Positions 49,419 through 59,300 are shown, counted from the first letter of the stretch. The stretch: DNA of 64,000 nt from Burkholderia sp. Bp8992 (GCF_003853705.1 NZ_QTQI01000010.1:124001-188000), one strand, 5' to 3'. Numbers and translations are program-made. Notes: generated by a model not told the origin, from the sequence alone.

Positions 49419-50438
49419 ATGACCCAAGCCCAGACCGCCGCCGTGCAACCCGACGCGATTCCCGTGGCTGCGCCGGCCCCGCAGCGCTGGCGCGTCGCCG
49501 ACGTCGTCGCGCTGTTCGAGCTGCCGTTCAACGACCTGCTGTTCCGCGCGCAGCAGGTGCACCGCGAGCACTTCGATGCGAACGCGGTGCAGCTGTCGAC
49601 GCTGCTGTCGATCAAGACGGGCGGCTGCGAGGAAGATTGCGGCTACTGCTCGCAATCGTCGCATCACGATACGGGCCTGAAGGCCGAGAAGCTGATGGAC
49701 GTCGACGCGGTGCTCGACGCCGCGCGCGCGGCGAAGGCGAACGGCGCGAGCCGTTTCTGCATGGGCGCCGCGTGGCGCAACCCGAAGGAGCGCCACATGC
49801 CGGCGCTGACCGAGATGGTGCGCGGCGTGAAGGAACTCGGCCTCGAGACCTGCATGACGCTCGGCATGCTCGAGGACGAACAGGCGCAGGAACTCGCGAA
49901 CGCCGGCCTCGACTACTACAACCACAACCTCGACACGTCGCCGGAGTTCTACGGCCAGGTGATCTCGACGCGCACGTACCAGGACCGCCTCGACACGCTC
50001 GACCGCGTGCGCGACGCCGGCATCAACGTGTGCTGCGGCGGCATCATCGGGATGGGCGAATCGCGCCGCGAACGCGCGGGGCTGATCTCGCAGCTCGCGA
50101 ACCTGAACCCGTATCCGGATTCGGTGCCGATCAACAACCTCGTCGCGATCGAAGGCACGCCGCTCGAAGGCACCGCACCGCTCGACCCGTTCGAGTTCGT
50201 GCGCACGATCGCGGTCGCGCGCATCACGATGCCGAAGGCCGTCGTGCGCCTGTCGGCCGGCCGCGAGCAGCTCGACGACGGGCTGCAGGCGATGTGCTTC
50301 CTCGCCGGCGCGAACTCGATGTTCTACGGCGACCAGCTGCTGACGACCAGCAACCCGCAATCGCAGAAGGACCGCGCGCTGTTCGAGCGCCTCGGCATCC
50401 GTGCGAGCGACGCGGACGCGATGTCGGCCCGCGCGTAA
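49419..50438 (+). CDS. bioB: Biotin synthase
   Basis: Radical-SAM enzyme that inserts sulfur into dethiobiotin. 339 residues. The [4Fe-4S]/SAM motif [10 protein letters not shown] (about 69-78) is intact. The ligands of the second, [2Fe-2S] cluster lie in ETCMTLGML and [12 protein letters not shown], with Arg in [14 protein letters not shown] lies before the ATG. It is 63 bases after bioD and followed by a strong terminator, so it ends the operon. Confidence 0.97.
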   Translation: MTQAQTAAVQPDAIPVAAPAPQRWRVADVVALFELPFNDLLFRAQQVHREHFDANAVQLSTLLSIKTGGCEEDCGYCSQSSHHDTGLKAEKLMDVDAVLDAARAAKANGASRFCMGAAWRNPKERHMPALTEMVRGVKELGLETCMTLGMLEDEQAQELANAGLDYYNHNLDTSPEFYGQVISTRTYQDRLDTLDRVRDAGINVCCGGIIGMGESRRERAGLISQLANLNPYPDSVPINNLVAIEGTPLEGTAPLDPFEFVRTIAVARITMPKAVVRLSAGREQLDDGLQAMCFLAGANSMFYGDQLLTTSNPQSQKDRALFERLGIRASDADAMSARA

Positions 50439-50473
50439 GCGGCATCCGCCGGCGGGCCGGGCCCGCCAACGAG

Positions 50474-50501
50474 AAAGCCGGGGCATGCCCCGGCTTTTTT
50501 T
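50474..50501. terminator. Terminator at the end of the bio operon, shared with the cutC strand
   Basis: An 11-bp stem AAAGCCGGGGC / GCCCCGGCTTT centred on AT, followed rightward by more T (seven in all). Leftward it gives GGCTTTCTC, weaker. It ends bioB and probably also the transcript from cutC. Confidence 0.85.
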
Positions 50502-50601
50502 CATCCGATCGTCTGCACCGGGTTGCCCTGCGCGTCGCGGATCACCGGCGCGCGGCGTCAGCGTGCGCGCCGCCCTGCTCGTCGGGTGTTGCGCCGGCCA
50601 T
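50501..50601 (-). pseudogene. Short, apparently frameshifted ORF after cutC
   Basis: An ATG at 50601, with GGGAG upstream, opens a 19-codon frame that stops at 50542. A different frame then reads VIRDAQGNPVQTIG and stops exactly against the terminator at 50501. The whole is 101 bases, one short of 34 codons, so a single missing base would join the two into a 33-residue product. It may be a tiny gene broken by a frameshift or a remnant of one; I do not recognise it. Confidence 0.35.
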
Positions 50602-50636
50602 GCGGCCCGCTCTCCCGATTCGTGTTCCGGTGCACG

Positions 50637-51362
50637 TCACACGTGCGCCGCCGCGCCGTCGAGCGCCGCGCGCACGCGCTCGACGCGCTGCTCGTCGACG
50701 GGCGCCAGCACCTCGCCGCGCGGTCGCACGCCCGAGCCGAAATGCACCGCGCGCACGCCGGTCGCGCGGACGAAATCGCCGACGGCGTCGATCGTCAGCC
50801 CCGAGCCGGCCAGCACCGTGCAGGTCGAGCCGGCCGCCTGCCGCACCAGCCGCGTGATCGTCGCGACCGCGTCGAGCACCGACGGATGGCCGCCCGAGGT
50901 CAGCACGGACGTGACGGCCGGCACGCGCAGCAGCGCGTCGAATGCGGCGTTGAGATCGCGCGCGACGTCGAACGCACGGTGGAACGTGAGCGCACGCCCG
51001 TCGGCGGCGGCCGCGATGCGGGCCAGCGCATCGAGATCGACGTCGCCGCGCGCATCGAGCGCGCCGAACACGACACCGTTCGCACCGGCCGCGACGGCCG
51101 CGCGCACGTCGCGTTCGATCACGCGCAGGTCGTCGGCGTCATAGACGAACGACCGGCTGTGCGGGCGCACGATCACGTTGACGGGAATCGGCACGGCAGC
51201 CACGACGGCCTCGATCAGGCCGACGCTCGGCGTCAGCCCGCCTTCCGTGATCGCGGTCACGAGCTCGAGGCGGTCGGCGCCCGCGCGGGCGGCGGCCTTC
51301 GCGTCGCCGACGGTCGTGGCGATCACTTCGAGGAGGATGGAAGAAGCGGCGTTTCGGTTCAT
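50637..51362 (-). CDS. cutC: CutC family protein
   Basis: A 241-residue TIM-barrel protein of the CutC family, named for copper tolerance in E. coli; a direct metal role is disputed. Family landmarks: LLEVIATTVGDAKAAARAGADRLELV in the first strand (10-35), EGGLTPS, NVIVRPHSRSFVYD (about 62-75), FHRAFDVARD, VLTSGGHPS and VHFGSGVR near the C-terminus. It faces bioB across the shared terminator and follows no obvious partner. Confidence 0.93.
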   Translation of the reverse strand: MNRNAASSILLEVIATTVGDAKAAARAGADRLELVTAITEGGLTPSVGLIEAVVAAVPIPVNVIVRPHSRSFVYDADDLRVIERDVRAAVAAGANGVVFGALDARGDVDLDALARIAAAADGRALTFHRAFDVARDLNAAFDALLRVPAVTSVLTSGGHPSVLDAVATITRLVRQAAGSTCTVLAGSGLTIDAVGDFVRATGVRAVHFGSGVRPRGEVLAPVDEQRVERVRAALDGAAAHV

Positions 51363-51444
51363 GGGCGGCCCGCGAATCGTCAGGACAATTCGCGCATCCT
51401 AGTCAGTATGACTCCGCGGGGCAAGGGCTGGCGTGCCGTGCGCG

Positions 51445-51846
51445 TCAGGCGCGCCGCACGAGCCCGATGCCGGCCAGCGCGGACAACGCCGTCAATGCGG
51501 TGCCGGGCACGAACCTGAACATCCGCGCGTCGAAGTACGCACTCTGCTGCATCATGTCGACGATCTTCGGTGTGAGCACGAGCATCGCCCAGCCGAGCGC
51601 GCCGAACGCGGTGATCGCGGTCGCGACGAGCAGCGCGATGCCCGCGCCGCGCGTACGCGGCCGGAATGTGCCGGCAAACGCGCCTGCGGCGAGGAGCACG
51701 GCCGACACCGCGAACAGCACGGCGACGAATACGGTCGTCGCGCCCGCATGGCCGACTTTCATGAACGTGACCGTCTGCGCGGCGCTCACGCAGAAGCCCG
51801 CGATCGCGAACAGCACGATCGCGATCGCATTGCGCACGATGCTCAT
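51445..51846 (-). CDS. Small four-helix membrane protein
   Basis: A 133-residue integral membrane protein with four hydrophobic segments (about 6-24, 34-56, 66-90, 112-130). No recognised family. It overlaps the upstream membrane-protein gene by four bases (ATGA), so the two are made together and may interact. Confidence 0.75.
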   Translation of the reverse strand: MSIVRNAIAIVLFAIAGFCVSAAQTVTFMKVGHAGATTVFVAVLFAVSAVLLAAGAFAGTFRPRTRGAGIALLVATAITAFGALGWAMLVLTPKIVDMMQQSAYFDARMFRFVPGTALTALSALAGIGLVRRA

Positions 51847-52229
51847 GCGGGCGTCTGGCGGAAATACGCGGTCGCGGGGCGCCGGAACAGCAGGTAGACG
51901 AACAGCGCGAACAGCAGGACGCCGGGAATCAGCACCGCGAGCATCGACGCCGGCATGTTGACCAGCGAGAACGCGATGCCGAACACGAACGTCGCGACGT
52001 ACGCCGTGCGCGACCATTCGCGCCCCTTCAGGATCGCGATGCCGATCACGACGTTCGCGACTTCGATGATCATGCTGATGCCGAACGTCGCCCAGACCGG
52101 CAGCAGGTAGTGCGACATCAGCGCCTGGGTGGTCGGCATGCCGATCGAGAACGGCGTATAGACGCACGTGATCGCGTTGGTCACGATGACGACCCACGCG
52201 AGGATGGTCAGCGAAATCGGTCTTTTCAT
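51843..52229 (-). CDS. Small membrane protein
   Basis: A 128-residue protein with about four hydrophobic segments, starting MKRPISLTILAWVVI, and an Arg-rich C-terminal end (FRRPATAYFRQTPA). No recognised family. It is the first gene of a two-gene unit with the overlapping membrane protein at 51445-51846. Confidence 0.75.
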   Translation of the reverse strand: MKRPISLTILAWVVIVTNAITCVYTPFSIGMPTTQALMSHYLLPVWATFGISMIIEVANVVIGIAILKGREWSRTAYVATFVFGIAFSLVNMPASMLAVLIPGVLLFALFVYLLFRRPATAYFRQTPA

Positions 52230-52385
52230 GATGTTGTCCTTTTATTCGCCGCCATGGTGGCCCCCGGGGCGGCGCGATCGCGGACACGACGGCCGCGATC
52301 GCGCCATTGTCGGGGAAGCATGCAGCGAACGCAACGGCCGCCCCGCGCCGCCGCGCCCCGATCGCCGCATGCGATCCGTGCGGCG

Positions 52386-53672
52386 CTAGCCGCCGTCCGC
52401 TTCCTCGTCGACCCAGTCGATATCGCCGCACAGCACACGCTGCGCATCGCCGACGCGCACGGCCACCGACAGCGTCACGCACGGCTGCGCCTCGTTGATC
52501 GACAGGTACGGCCGCGTGACCTGCACGCGTCCCGGCTCGGCGATCGCCGAACGGAAATACGGCCGGCGCAGCCAGTTCGCGCCCTGCGCGTCCGCCAGCG
52601 GCGAGAAGCGCGCCTCGGCGAGCGCGCGATCGGCGCGCAGCACGACGTTGCGGCCCGACTGGCGGCCGTGTGCGTCGAGCAGGAAGCAGCGCGCGGCCGC
52701 GTCGAGCGCGAGGAAGTTCCAGCACACCTCGTCGAGCGGTTCGCCGGCCGCGAGACGCTCGGACGCCCGCTCGAACGCACGCAGGTACGGCGCGAGCCGC
52801 TGCGCGTCGCGCCGTTCGCGCGCTTCGGTCTGCTGACGAAAGCGCTCGGTCAGCTCGCCGATGCAGCCGGTCGCGGTCGCGCTGTCGGGCAGCCCCGGCG
52901 CCGGTCGCCCGAAGTAGTAGCCCTGCACGAAATCGGCCTCGCACGACAGCGCGATCTGCGCCTCGTGCTCGGTCTCGATCCCTTCGACGAGCACGAGCTT
53001 GCCGGCCTCGTGCAGCAGCGTGACGAGCCCGTGCAGGATCGCGGTGAGCCCGGTGCGGTGCGCCGCGTGCGACAGCATGATCCGGTCGAGCTTCACGATG
53101 TCCGGGTTCAGTTGCCAGATCCGTTCGAGGTTCGAATGACCGGCGCCGAAATCGTCGAGCGCGATCAGGAAGCCGTGCGTGCGGAATTCGCGCACGGCCT
53201 CCGCGAGCCGCTCGACGTCTTCCGCGCGCTGTTCGAGCACTTCGAGCACGATACGACGCGGCGGCATGCCGAGCCGCTTCAGGTTCGCCAGCAGCGCGGC
53301 GGCCTGGAACGGGTCGGTCAGCACGCCCGGATGGACGTTGAGAAACAGCCACTCGCGCTCGGCGCCGAGCAGCGCGAAGTTCTCCAGATGCAGCGCCTGC
53401 GCGAGCCGGTCGAGCTGCAGCAGCTCGCCATGGCGCGCGGCGGCGCCGAACACGTCGAGCGGCGACACCGCGCGGTCGAGCGCATCGTGCGCGCGCAACA
53501 GCGCCTCGTAGCCGACCGCACGCTGGTGCGACAGGCTGAATATCGGCTGGAACACGGTCGTCAGCGTCAGGTCGCGATGCTGCGTGGCCAGACGTTCGAA
53601 GCCGGAACTCATCTCCCGCTCGAACCGGTACGGCGACGCGGCGGACGGACGCTCCTGTTGAACGATCGTCAT
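52386..53672 (-). CDS. EAL-domain cyclic-di-GMP phosphodiesterase
   Basis: A cytoplasmic protein of 428 residues. The EAL domain (about 20-265) looks active: the EAL motif in YEALLRAH (E56), the Asn in LNVHPGV, Glu in VLEVLEQ, DDFGAG, the Lys in VKLDRIML, Glu in LVEGIETE and QGYYFGRP. No GGDEF is present. The C-terminal 140 residues resemble the YkuI-type C-terminal (PAS/PDC-like) domain, possibly sensory, with a YFRSAIAEPGRVQVTRPYLS segment. AGGAGG precedes the ATG at 53672. It is probably involved in motility or biofilm switching; partners are not visible. Confidence 0.9.
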   Translation of the reverse strand: MTIVQQERPSAASPYRFEREMSSGFERLATQHRDLTLTTVFQPIFSLSHQRAVGYEALLRAHDALDRAVSPLDVFGAAARHGELLQLDRLAQALHLENFALLGAEREWLFLNVHPGVLTDPFQAAALLANLKRLGMPPRRIVLEVLEQRAEDVERLAEAVREFRTHGFLIALDDFGAGHSNLERIWQLNPDIVKLDRIMLSHAAHRTGLTAILHGLVTLLHEAGKLVLVEGIETEHEAQIALSCEADFVQGYYFGRPAPGLPDSATATGCIGELTERFRQQTEARERRDAQRLAPYLRAFERASERLAAGEPLDEVCWNFLALDAAARCFLLDAHGRQSGRNVVLRADRALAEARFSPLADAQGANWLRRPYFRSAIAEPGRVQVTRPYLSINEAQPCVTLSVAVRVGDAQRVLCGDIDWVDEEADGG

Positions 53673-53968
53673 GCCTTCCTCCTGGTGATGCCTTCGAACG
53701 CGCCGCCCGGCGAAACGGACGGCGCACTCAATGTCATGGTTGGACCCTCGATTGCCCGATCGATGCCGGGCGGCTGCCCACTTCAAGCAAGCTCCGTGCA
53801 AGGCGCCGACAATCCATATGCCATGCGGTTCGGCCGGGCCATCGCACCACCGCGGCGCACGCCGGGCGCACCATTTTCGTGCGCACGCACCGGCCGCTTG
53901 AGCGCAGCCGTCACGTCGGCACGCTACACTCCGTACGATCGTTTCATTCCGCGTTATTCGCCGTATCG

Positions 53969-55636
53969 ATGGAAATCGTTTTCACAGTCCTGATTCTGCT
54001 GCTGACCGTCGCACTGTCCGGCGCCGTCACGCGCCTCCTGCCGTTGCAATTGCCGCTGCCGTTGATGCAGATCGCGTTCGGCGCGATGCTCGCATGGCCG
54101 AACCTGAACCTGCACGTCACGTTCGATCCTGAAATCTTCATGCTGCTGTTCATTCCGCCGCTGCTGTTCGCGGACGGCTGGCGGATCCCGAAACGCGAGC
54201 TGTACCTGCAGCGCCGCGCGATCCTGATGCTCGCGTTCGGCCTCGTGTTCATGACGGTACTCGCAGTGGGCTACTTCGCGCATTGGCTGATTCCCGAGTT
54301 GCCGCTGCCTATCGCGTTCGCACTCGCGGCCGTGCTGTCGCCGACCGACGCGGTCGCGCTGTCCGGCATCGCCGGCAAGGGCCGGATTCCGCCGCAACTG
54401 ATGCACATCCTCGAAGGCGAGGCGCTGATGAACGACGCGTCGGGCCTCGTCGCGCTGAAATTCGCGATCGCGGCCGCGCTGACGGGCGTGTTCTCGCTGC
54501 GCGCCGCGTCGGTCACGTTCGTGATCGTCGCGGCCGGCGGGCTCGCGACGGGCGCGATCGTGTCGTGGTTGTTCAGCGCGCTGTCGACGCGCTTCCTGAA
54601 CGCCGAGCAGGAAGGCGATCCGGCCCCCGGCATCGTGATGACGCTGCTCGTGCCGTTCGCGGCCTACCTGTTCGCCGAGCACCTCGACCTGTCGGGCGTG
54701 CTCGCGGCCGTATCGGCCGGGATGATGATGAATTACACGAGCTTCTCGCGCAAAAGCACGGTCGCGTCGCGCGTGCGCGCCGAAAGCACGTGGGCGATGA
54801 TCGAGTTCGTCTTCAACGGCATGGTGTTCATCATGCTCGGGCTGCAGTTGCCGCACATCATCGGCCGCGCGCTCGTCGACGCGCACCACACGAGCGATGC
54901 GCTGGTCGGCCGCATGATCTTCAACGTGGGCGCGATGATGCTCGCGCTGTATGCGATCCGCTTCACGTGGGTGTGGCTGCTGCGCTGGTTCGCGAGCCGC
55001 CGCGCCGCGCGCCAGGGCCTCGCGGGCACGATGGCCGGCGTGCGCACGATCGCGGTGATGACGGTCGGCGGCGTGCGCGGCGCGGTCACGCTCGCCGGCG
55101 TGCTGTCGATTCCCGTCGCGTTGTCGGACGGCGCACCGCTGCCGGGGCGCGACACCGCGATCTTCGTCGCGTCGGCCGTGATCCTCGGCTCGCTGATCGT
55201 CGCGGTGATCGGGCTGCCGCTGCTGCTGCGCGGCGTGCGCTCGACGCGCAACCCGCTCGGCGACGAAGAGCGCATCGCACGCTCGGCCGCCGCGCAGGCC
55301 GCGATCCGTGCGATCGACTCGTCGCACGATGCGATCTCGGCCGAGCTCGACGAATCGGGTGCGGCGCGCTGCGCGGACATCTCCGCGCGCGTGATGGACC
55401 AGTATCGCCGCCGGCTCTCCGCACTCGCCGAGGACGGCCCCACGCCGCGCGCGGAAGCGAAGCAGGCCGAAACGATGGAGCTGCAGATGCGGATCGCGGC
55501 CGTGCGCGCGGAACGCTCCGCGCTGTACCGGCTGCGCAGCGACAGCAAGATTTCCGACGAGACGCTGACGAAGCTGATCCGCGAGATCGACCTGTCGGAA
55601 ACCGCGCTGTCGACGCGCAAGAAAGGCATTCTCTGA
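53969..55636 (+). CDS. Na+/H+ antiporter, CPA1 family
   Basis: A membrane protein of 555 residues with about 12 TM helices in the first 420 residues and a charged cytoplasmic tail of about 130. CPA1 motifs: FIPPLLFADGW (about 61-71), LSPTDAVALSGIAGKG (about 115-130) and EGEALMNDASGLVALKFA (about 139-156), which hold the ion-binding Asp residues. It exchanges Na+ or K+ for H+. The ATG at 53969 opens the first TM helix; upstream in-frame codons are not conserved. It is divergent from the EAL gene. Confidence 0.93.
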   Translation: MEIVFTVLILLLTVALSGAVTRLLPLQLPLPLMQIAFGAMLAWPNLNLHVTFDPEIFMLLFIPPLLFADGWRIPKRELYLQRRAILMLAFGLVFMTVLAVGYFAHWLIPELPLPIAFALAAVLSPTDAVALSGIAGKGRIPPQLMHILEGEALMNDASGLVALKFAIAAALTGVFSLRAASVTFVIVAAGGLATGAIVSWLFSALSTRFLNAEQEGDPAPGIVMTLLVPFAAYLFAEHLDLSGVLAAVSAGMMMNYTSFSRKSTVASRVRAESTWAMIEFVFNGMVFIMLGLQLPHIIGRALVDAHHTSDALVGRMIFNVGAMMLALYAIRFTWVWLLRWFASRRAARQGLAGTMAGVRTIAVMTVGGVRGAVTLAGVLSIPVALSDGAPLPGRDTAIFVASAVILGSLIVAVIGLPLLLRGVRSTRNPLGDEERIARSAAAQAAIRAIDSSHDAISAELDESGAARCADISARVMDQYRRRLSALAEDGPTPRAEAKQAETMELQMRIAAVRAERSALYRLRSDSKISDETLTKLIREIDLSETALSTRKKGIL

Positions 55637-55673
55637 CGGTCCTGCAACTGCCCGCGTACGGGTACTGAGACGC

Positions 55674-55707
55674 AAAAAAAACGGCGACGCTCAAGCGTCG
55701 CCGTTTT
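55674..55707. terminator. Bidirectional terminator
   Basis: A 12-bp stem AAACGGCGACGC / GCGTCGCCGTTT with loop TCAA. Leftward it is followed by a run of T (eight A on the plus strand), rightward by TTTTC. It ends the antiporter and the oxidoreductase genes, which converge here. Confidence 0.88.
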
Positions 55708-55727
55708 CACATCCACCCGCGTTCGCG

Positions 55728-58700
55728 TTACTTCGCGACGACGACCGGAATCCCCTTCAGCATCCCCGCGCCCTTCATCTCGTCAAGCGCGTGCTGCACG
55801 GCCGCGCTCGTCGCCGCGTCGATGCCGAGCTGCAGCGCGAGCTCGCGCTCCGCGCGCTTCACGCCGGCCAGGTTGCGCACCTTCACGTGGCCGAAGCCGC
55901 GCACGCGGGCGTGCAGGTCGGCCAGTTGCACGACCTGCGCCGCATTGCCGGCCGTCATCGCGGCGAATGCGCGCGTGAGCGTCGTCTCGTAGTCGTCGGC
56001 GAGTGCGCGCTCCATCTTGCGCTCGACGGTGCGGCCGAACGGATCGAGCCCCGTGCCGCGCAGGCTGCGCACGCGCGCCAGCACGCCGAACACCGGCCAC
56101 ATCCACTGGCCGAACACACGCTTCTTCGGCGTGCTGCCGTCGCGGCCGGCCTTCGCGACCGTCGGCGGCGCAAGGTTGAACTTCACGCGATACGCCTGCC
56201 CCGGCACGCCTTCGAACTGCGCTTCGAGCGCCGTGCGGAATGCGTCGTCCGTGTACAGCCGCGCGACCTCGTATTCGTCCTTCACCGCGAGCAGCCGGTA
56301 GAACGTCGTCGCGACCGCGCGCGTCAGCGCGTCGTCGCCCTTCGCGCGTGCGGCGTTCACGAGCGCCCGGTAGCGCTCGACGTAACGCGCGCCGCCGTAG
56401 CCGTCGAGTCGCGCTTCGCGATCGGCGATCAGCTCGGCGAGCGTCTCCGGCGCGGCACGTGCGGCCACCGTGTGACGCGCATTCCACAACGCATCGAGGC
56501 CCGCCGCGTCGCCGGCCGCCATCCGGCCGATCGAGAACGCGAGCTTGTTCATCGGCACCGCGACGTTGTTCAGCTCGATCGCGCGCATCATCGCGGCGAG
56601 CGACACCGGCACGAGGCCGAGCTGCCACGCATAGCCGAGCATCAGGATATTCGCGCCGATCGAATCGCCGAGGAATTTCGCGGCGAGCGCCTGCGCGTCG
56701 CAGCTCGACAGGTAGCCGTCGCCGGCCGCATGGTGCATCTTCTCGAGCAGCGCGTCCGCATGCAGGTTCGCGTCGGGGTTCTGCACGAACGACGCGTTCG
56801 GGATCCGGTGCGTGTTGACGACGATCCGCGTGCGCTCGTGGCGCACCGTCTGCAGCGCTTCGGCGCTCGCGCCGACGACCATGTCGCACGCGAGCAGCAC
56901 GTCGGCCTGCTGCGTGTCGATACGCACCTGGTTCAGCCACCGGTCGCTCGACGCGATCCGCACGAACGACAGCACCGAGCCGCCTTTCTGCGCAAAGCCC
57001 ATGAAGTCGAGGACCGACGCGCTCTTGCCTTCGAGGTGCGCGGCCATGCTGATCAGCGCGCCGACCGTCACGACACCCGTACCGCCGACACCCGTCACGA
57101 GCATGTCGAACGGCGCCGCGTCGAGATGGGTCGCCGGCACCGGCAGCCCGTCGACGCGCGCGGCGAGCGCCGCTTCGTCGAACGCGGCGCCGGCCGCCTT
57201 CTTCAGCGCCGCGCCTTCGACCGTCACGAAGCTCGGGCAGAAGCCGTTCACGCACGAATAGTCCTTGTTGCACGACGACTGGTCGATGCGGCGCTTGCGG
57301 CCGAGCGGCGTCTCGAGCGGCTCGACCGACAGGCAGTTCGACTGCACGCCGCAGTCGCCGCAGCCTTCGCACACGGCGTCGTTGATGAACAGGCGCTTGT
57401 CCGGGTCGGGGAATTCGCCTTTCTTGCGGCGGCGGCGCTTCTCGGCCGCGCAGGTCTGGTCGTAGATCAGCACGGTGACGCCCGGCGTCTCGCGCAGCTC
57501 GCGCTGCACCGTGTCGAGCTCGCTGCGGTGATGGAACGTCGTGCCCGTCGGAAACTGCCCGTGATGGCCGTCGTACTTCTCCGGCTCGTCGGACACGACG
57601 ACGAAGCGCGACACGCCCTCCGCCTCGACCTGCCGTGCGATCTGCGGCACCGAGATGCTGCCGTCGACCGGCTGGCCGCCCGTCATCGCGACCGCGTCGT
57701 TGTAGAGGATCTTGTACGTGATGTTCGCTTTCGCGGCGACCGCCTGGCGGATCGCGAGGATGCCCGAGTGGAAGTAGGTGCCGTCGCCGAGGTTCTGGAA
57801 CACGTGCTTCGTGTTGGTGAACATCGCGTGCGCGGCCCAGTCGACGCCCTCGCCGCCCATCTGGATCAGCCCCGTCGTGTCGCGCTCCATCCACGACGCC
57901 ATGAAGTGGCAGCCGATCCCGGCCTGCGCGATCGAGCCTTCCGGCACCTTCGTCGACGTGTTGTGCGGGCAGCCCGAGCAGAAGTACGGCGTGCGCTTCA
58001 CCGCGTCGGCTTCGTTCGACAGGATCTGCGGCGCGACCAGATCGACGACGCGTTCGCGGCGGTCGAGCGCGGGCTTGTGCCGCGCGAGCCATTCCGCGAA
58101 CACCGGCAGGATGCGCGACGGGCGCAGTTCGCCGAGCTCGGACAGCAGGCAGGCGCCGGCGGCGTCGTGCTTGCCGAGCACGCGCGGGCGCGCGCCTTCG
58201 CTGCGGTTGTACAGGTAGTCCTTGAGCTGCTGCTCGATGACCGGGCCCTTCTCCTCGATCACGAGCACTTCGTCGAGCCCGTCGACGAAGGTCTCGACGC
58301 GCGTCATCTCGAGCGGATACGACAGGCCGACCTTGTAGATCCGCACGCCGGCGGCGTCGAGATCGGCAACCGTCAGGTCGAGGCGGCGCAGCGCTTCCAT
58401 CAGGTCGAGGTGCGCCTTGCCGCAGGTGACGATGCCGACGTTCGCGTGCGTGCTCGGCGCGATCCACTTGTCGATGCTGTTGGTGCGCGCGAAATGGCGC
58501 ACCGCGTCGAGCTTCGCGGCGAGGCGCGCCTCGATCGTCAGGCTCGGCAGATCGGGCCAGCGGTTGTGCAGGCCGCCCGACGGCGGCGTGAAGCCTTCCG
58601 GTGCCGGCCACTGCGTCTGCAGCGCGTCGAGGTCGACGGTCGAGCCCGACTCGACCGTTTCCGAGATCGCCTTGAAGCCGACCCATGCGCCCGAGTAGCG

Positions 58701-59300
58701 CGACAGCGCCCAGCCGTACAGGCCGAATTCGAGCATGTCGGCGATGTTCGCCGGGTTCACGACCGGCATGTGCCACGCGATCATCGCGAAGTCGCTCTGG
58801 TGCGGCATCGACGACGACACGCAGCCATGGTCGTCGCCCGCGACGACCAGCACGCCGCCGTGCGGCGACGAACCGTACGCGTTGCCGTGCTTCAGCGCGT
58901 CGCCGGCGCGATCGACGCCCGGACCCTTGCCGTACCACATCGCATACACGCCCTCGACCGTGCGCTCGGGATCGGCTTCGACGCGCTGCGTGCCGAGCAC
59001 GGCCGTGCCGCCGAGTTCCTCGTTGATCGCCGGCAGGAAGCGCACGCCGCTGGTATCGAGCAGTTTCTTCGCCTTCCACAGCTGCTGGTCGACCATGCCG
59101 AGCGGCGAGCCGCGATAGCCGCTGACGAAGCCGGCCGTGTTGAGTCCCTGCTCGATGTCGACCGTGCGCTGCATCAGCAGCAGGCGGACCAGCGCCTGCG
59201 TGCCGGTCAGGAAGATCCGGCCGCGCGTCGCGGTCAGGTTGTCGGTCAGGCGGTAGTCGGACAGGGCAGGCGTGCCATCGACGGGCAGGCGGGCGGTCAT
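55728..59300 (-). CDS. Indolepyruvate ferredoxin oxidoreductase, fused form
   Basis: A 1190-residue enzyme that oxidatively decarboxylates 2-oxo acids (arylpyruvates or branched) to acyl-CoA with thiamine diphosphate and iron-sulfur clusters. In order: the pyrimidine-binding domain from about 20, the CoA/transketolase-C part, the TPP-binding region GDGTYFHSG...YNDAVAMTGGQ (about 505-543), a ferredoxin motif CEGCGDCGVQSNC (644-656), and a gamma-type domain from VTGVGGTGVVTVG to the end. The alpha and gamma subunits of archaeal enzymes are thus fused. GGAGA precedes the ATG. It has a private control region with a repeat array upstream. Confidence 0.93.
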   Translation of the reverse strand: MTARLPVDGTPALSDYRLTDNLTATRGRIFLTGTQALVRLLLMQRTVDIEQGLNTAGFVSGYRGSPLGMVDQQLWKAKKLLDTSGVRFLPAINEELGGTAVLGTQRVEADPERTVEGVYAMWYGKGPGVDRAGDALKHGNAYGSSPHGGVLVVAGDDHGCVSSSMPHQSDFAMIAWHMPVVNPANIADMLEFGLYGWALSRYSGAWVGFKAISETVESGSTVDLDALQTQWPAPEGFTPPSGGLHNRWPDLPSLTIEARLAAKLDAVRHFARTNSIDKWIAPSTHANVGIVTCGKAHLDLMEALRRLDLTVADLDAAGVRIYKVGLSYPLEMTRVETFVDGLDEVLVIEEKGPVIEQQLKDYLYNRSEGARPRVLGKHDAAGACLLSELGELRPSRILPVFAEWLARHKPALDRRERVVDLVAPQILSNEADAVKRTPYFCSGCPHNTSTKVPEGSIAQAGIGCHFMASWMERDTTGLIQMGGEGVDWAAHAMFTNTKHVFQNLGDGTYFHSGILAIRQAVAAKANITYKILYNDAVAMTGGQPVDGSISVPQIARQVEAEGVSRFVVVSDEPEKYDGHHGQFPTGTTFHHRSELDTVQRELRETPGVTVLIYDQTCAAEKRRRRKKGEFPDPDKRLFINDAVCEGCGDCGVQSNCLSVEPLETPLGRKRRIDQSSCNKDYSCVNGFCPSFVTVEGAALKKAAGAAFDEAALAARVDGLPVPATHLDAAPFDMLVTGVGGTGVVTVGALISMAAHLEGKSASVLDFMGFAQKGGSVLSFVRIASSDRWLNQVRIDTQQADVLLACDMVVGASAEALQTVRHERTRIVVNTHRIPNASFVQNPDANLHADALLEKMHHAAGDGYLSSCDAQALAAKFLGDSIGANILMLGYAWQLGLVPVSLAAMMRAIELNNVAVPMNKLAFSIGRMAAGDAAGLDALWNARHTVAARAAPETLAELIADREARLDGYGGARYVERYRALVNAARAKGDDALTRAVATTFYRLLAVKDEYEVARLYTDDAFRTALEAQFEGVPGQAYRVKFNLAPPTVAKAGRDGSTPKKRVFGQWMWPVFGVLARVRSLRGTGLDPFGRTVERKMERALADDYETTLTRAFAAMTAGNAAQVVQLADLHARVRGFGHVKVRNLAGVKRAERELALQLGIDAATSAAVQHALDEMKGAGMLKGIPVVVAK

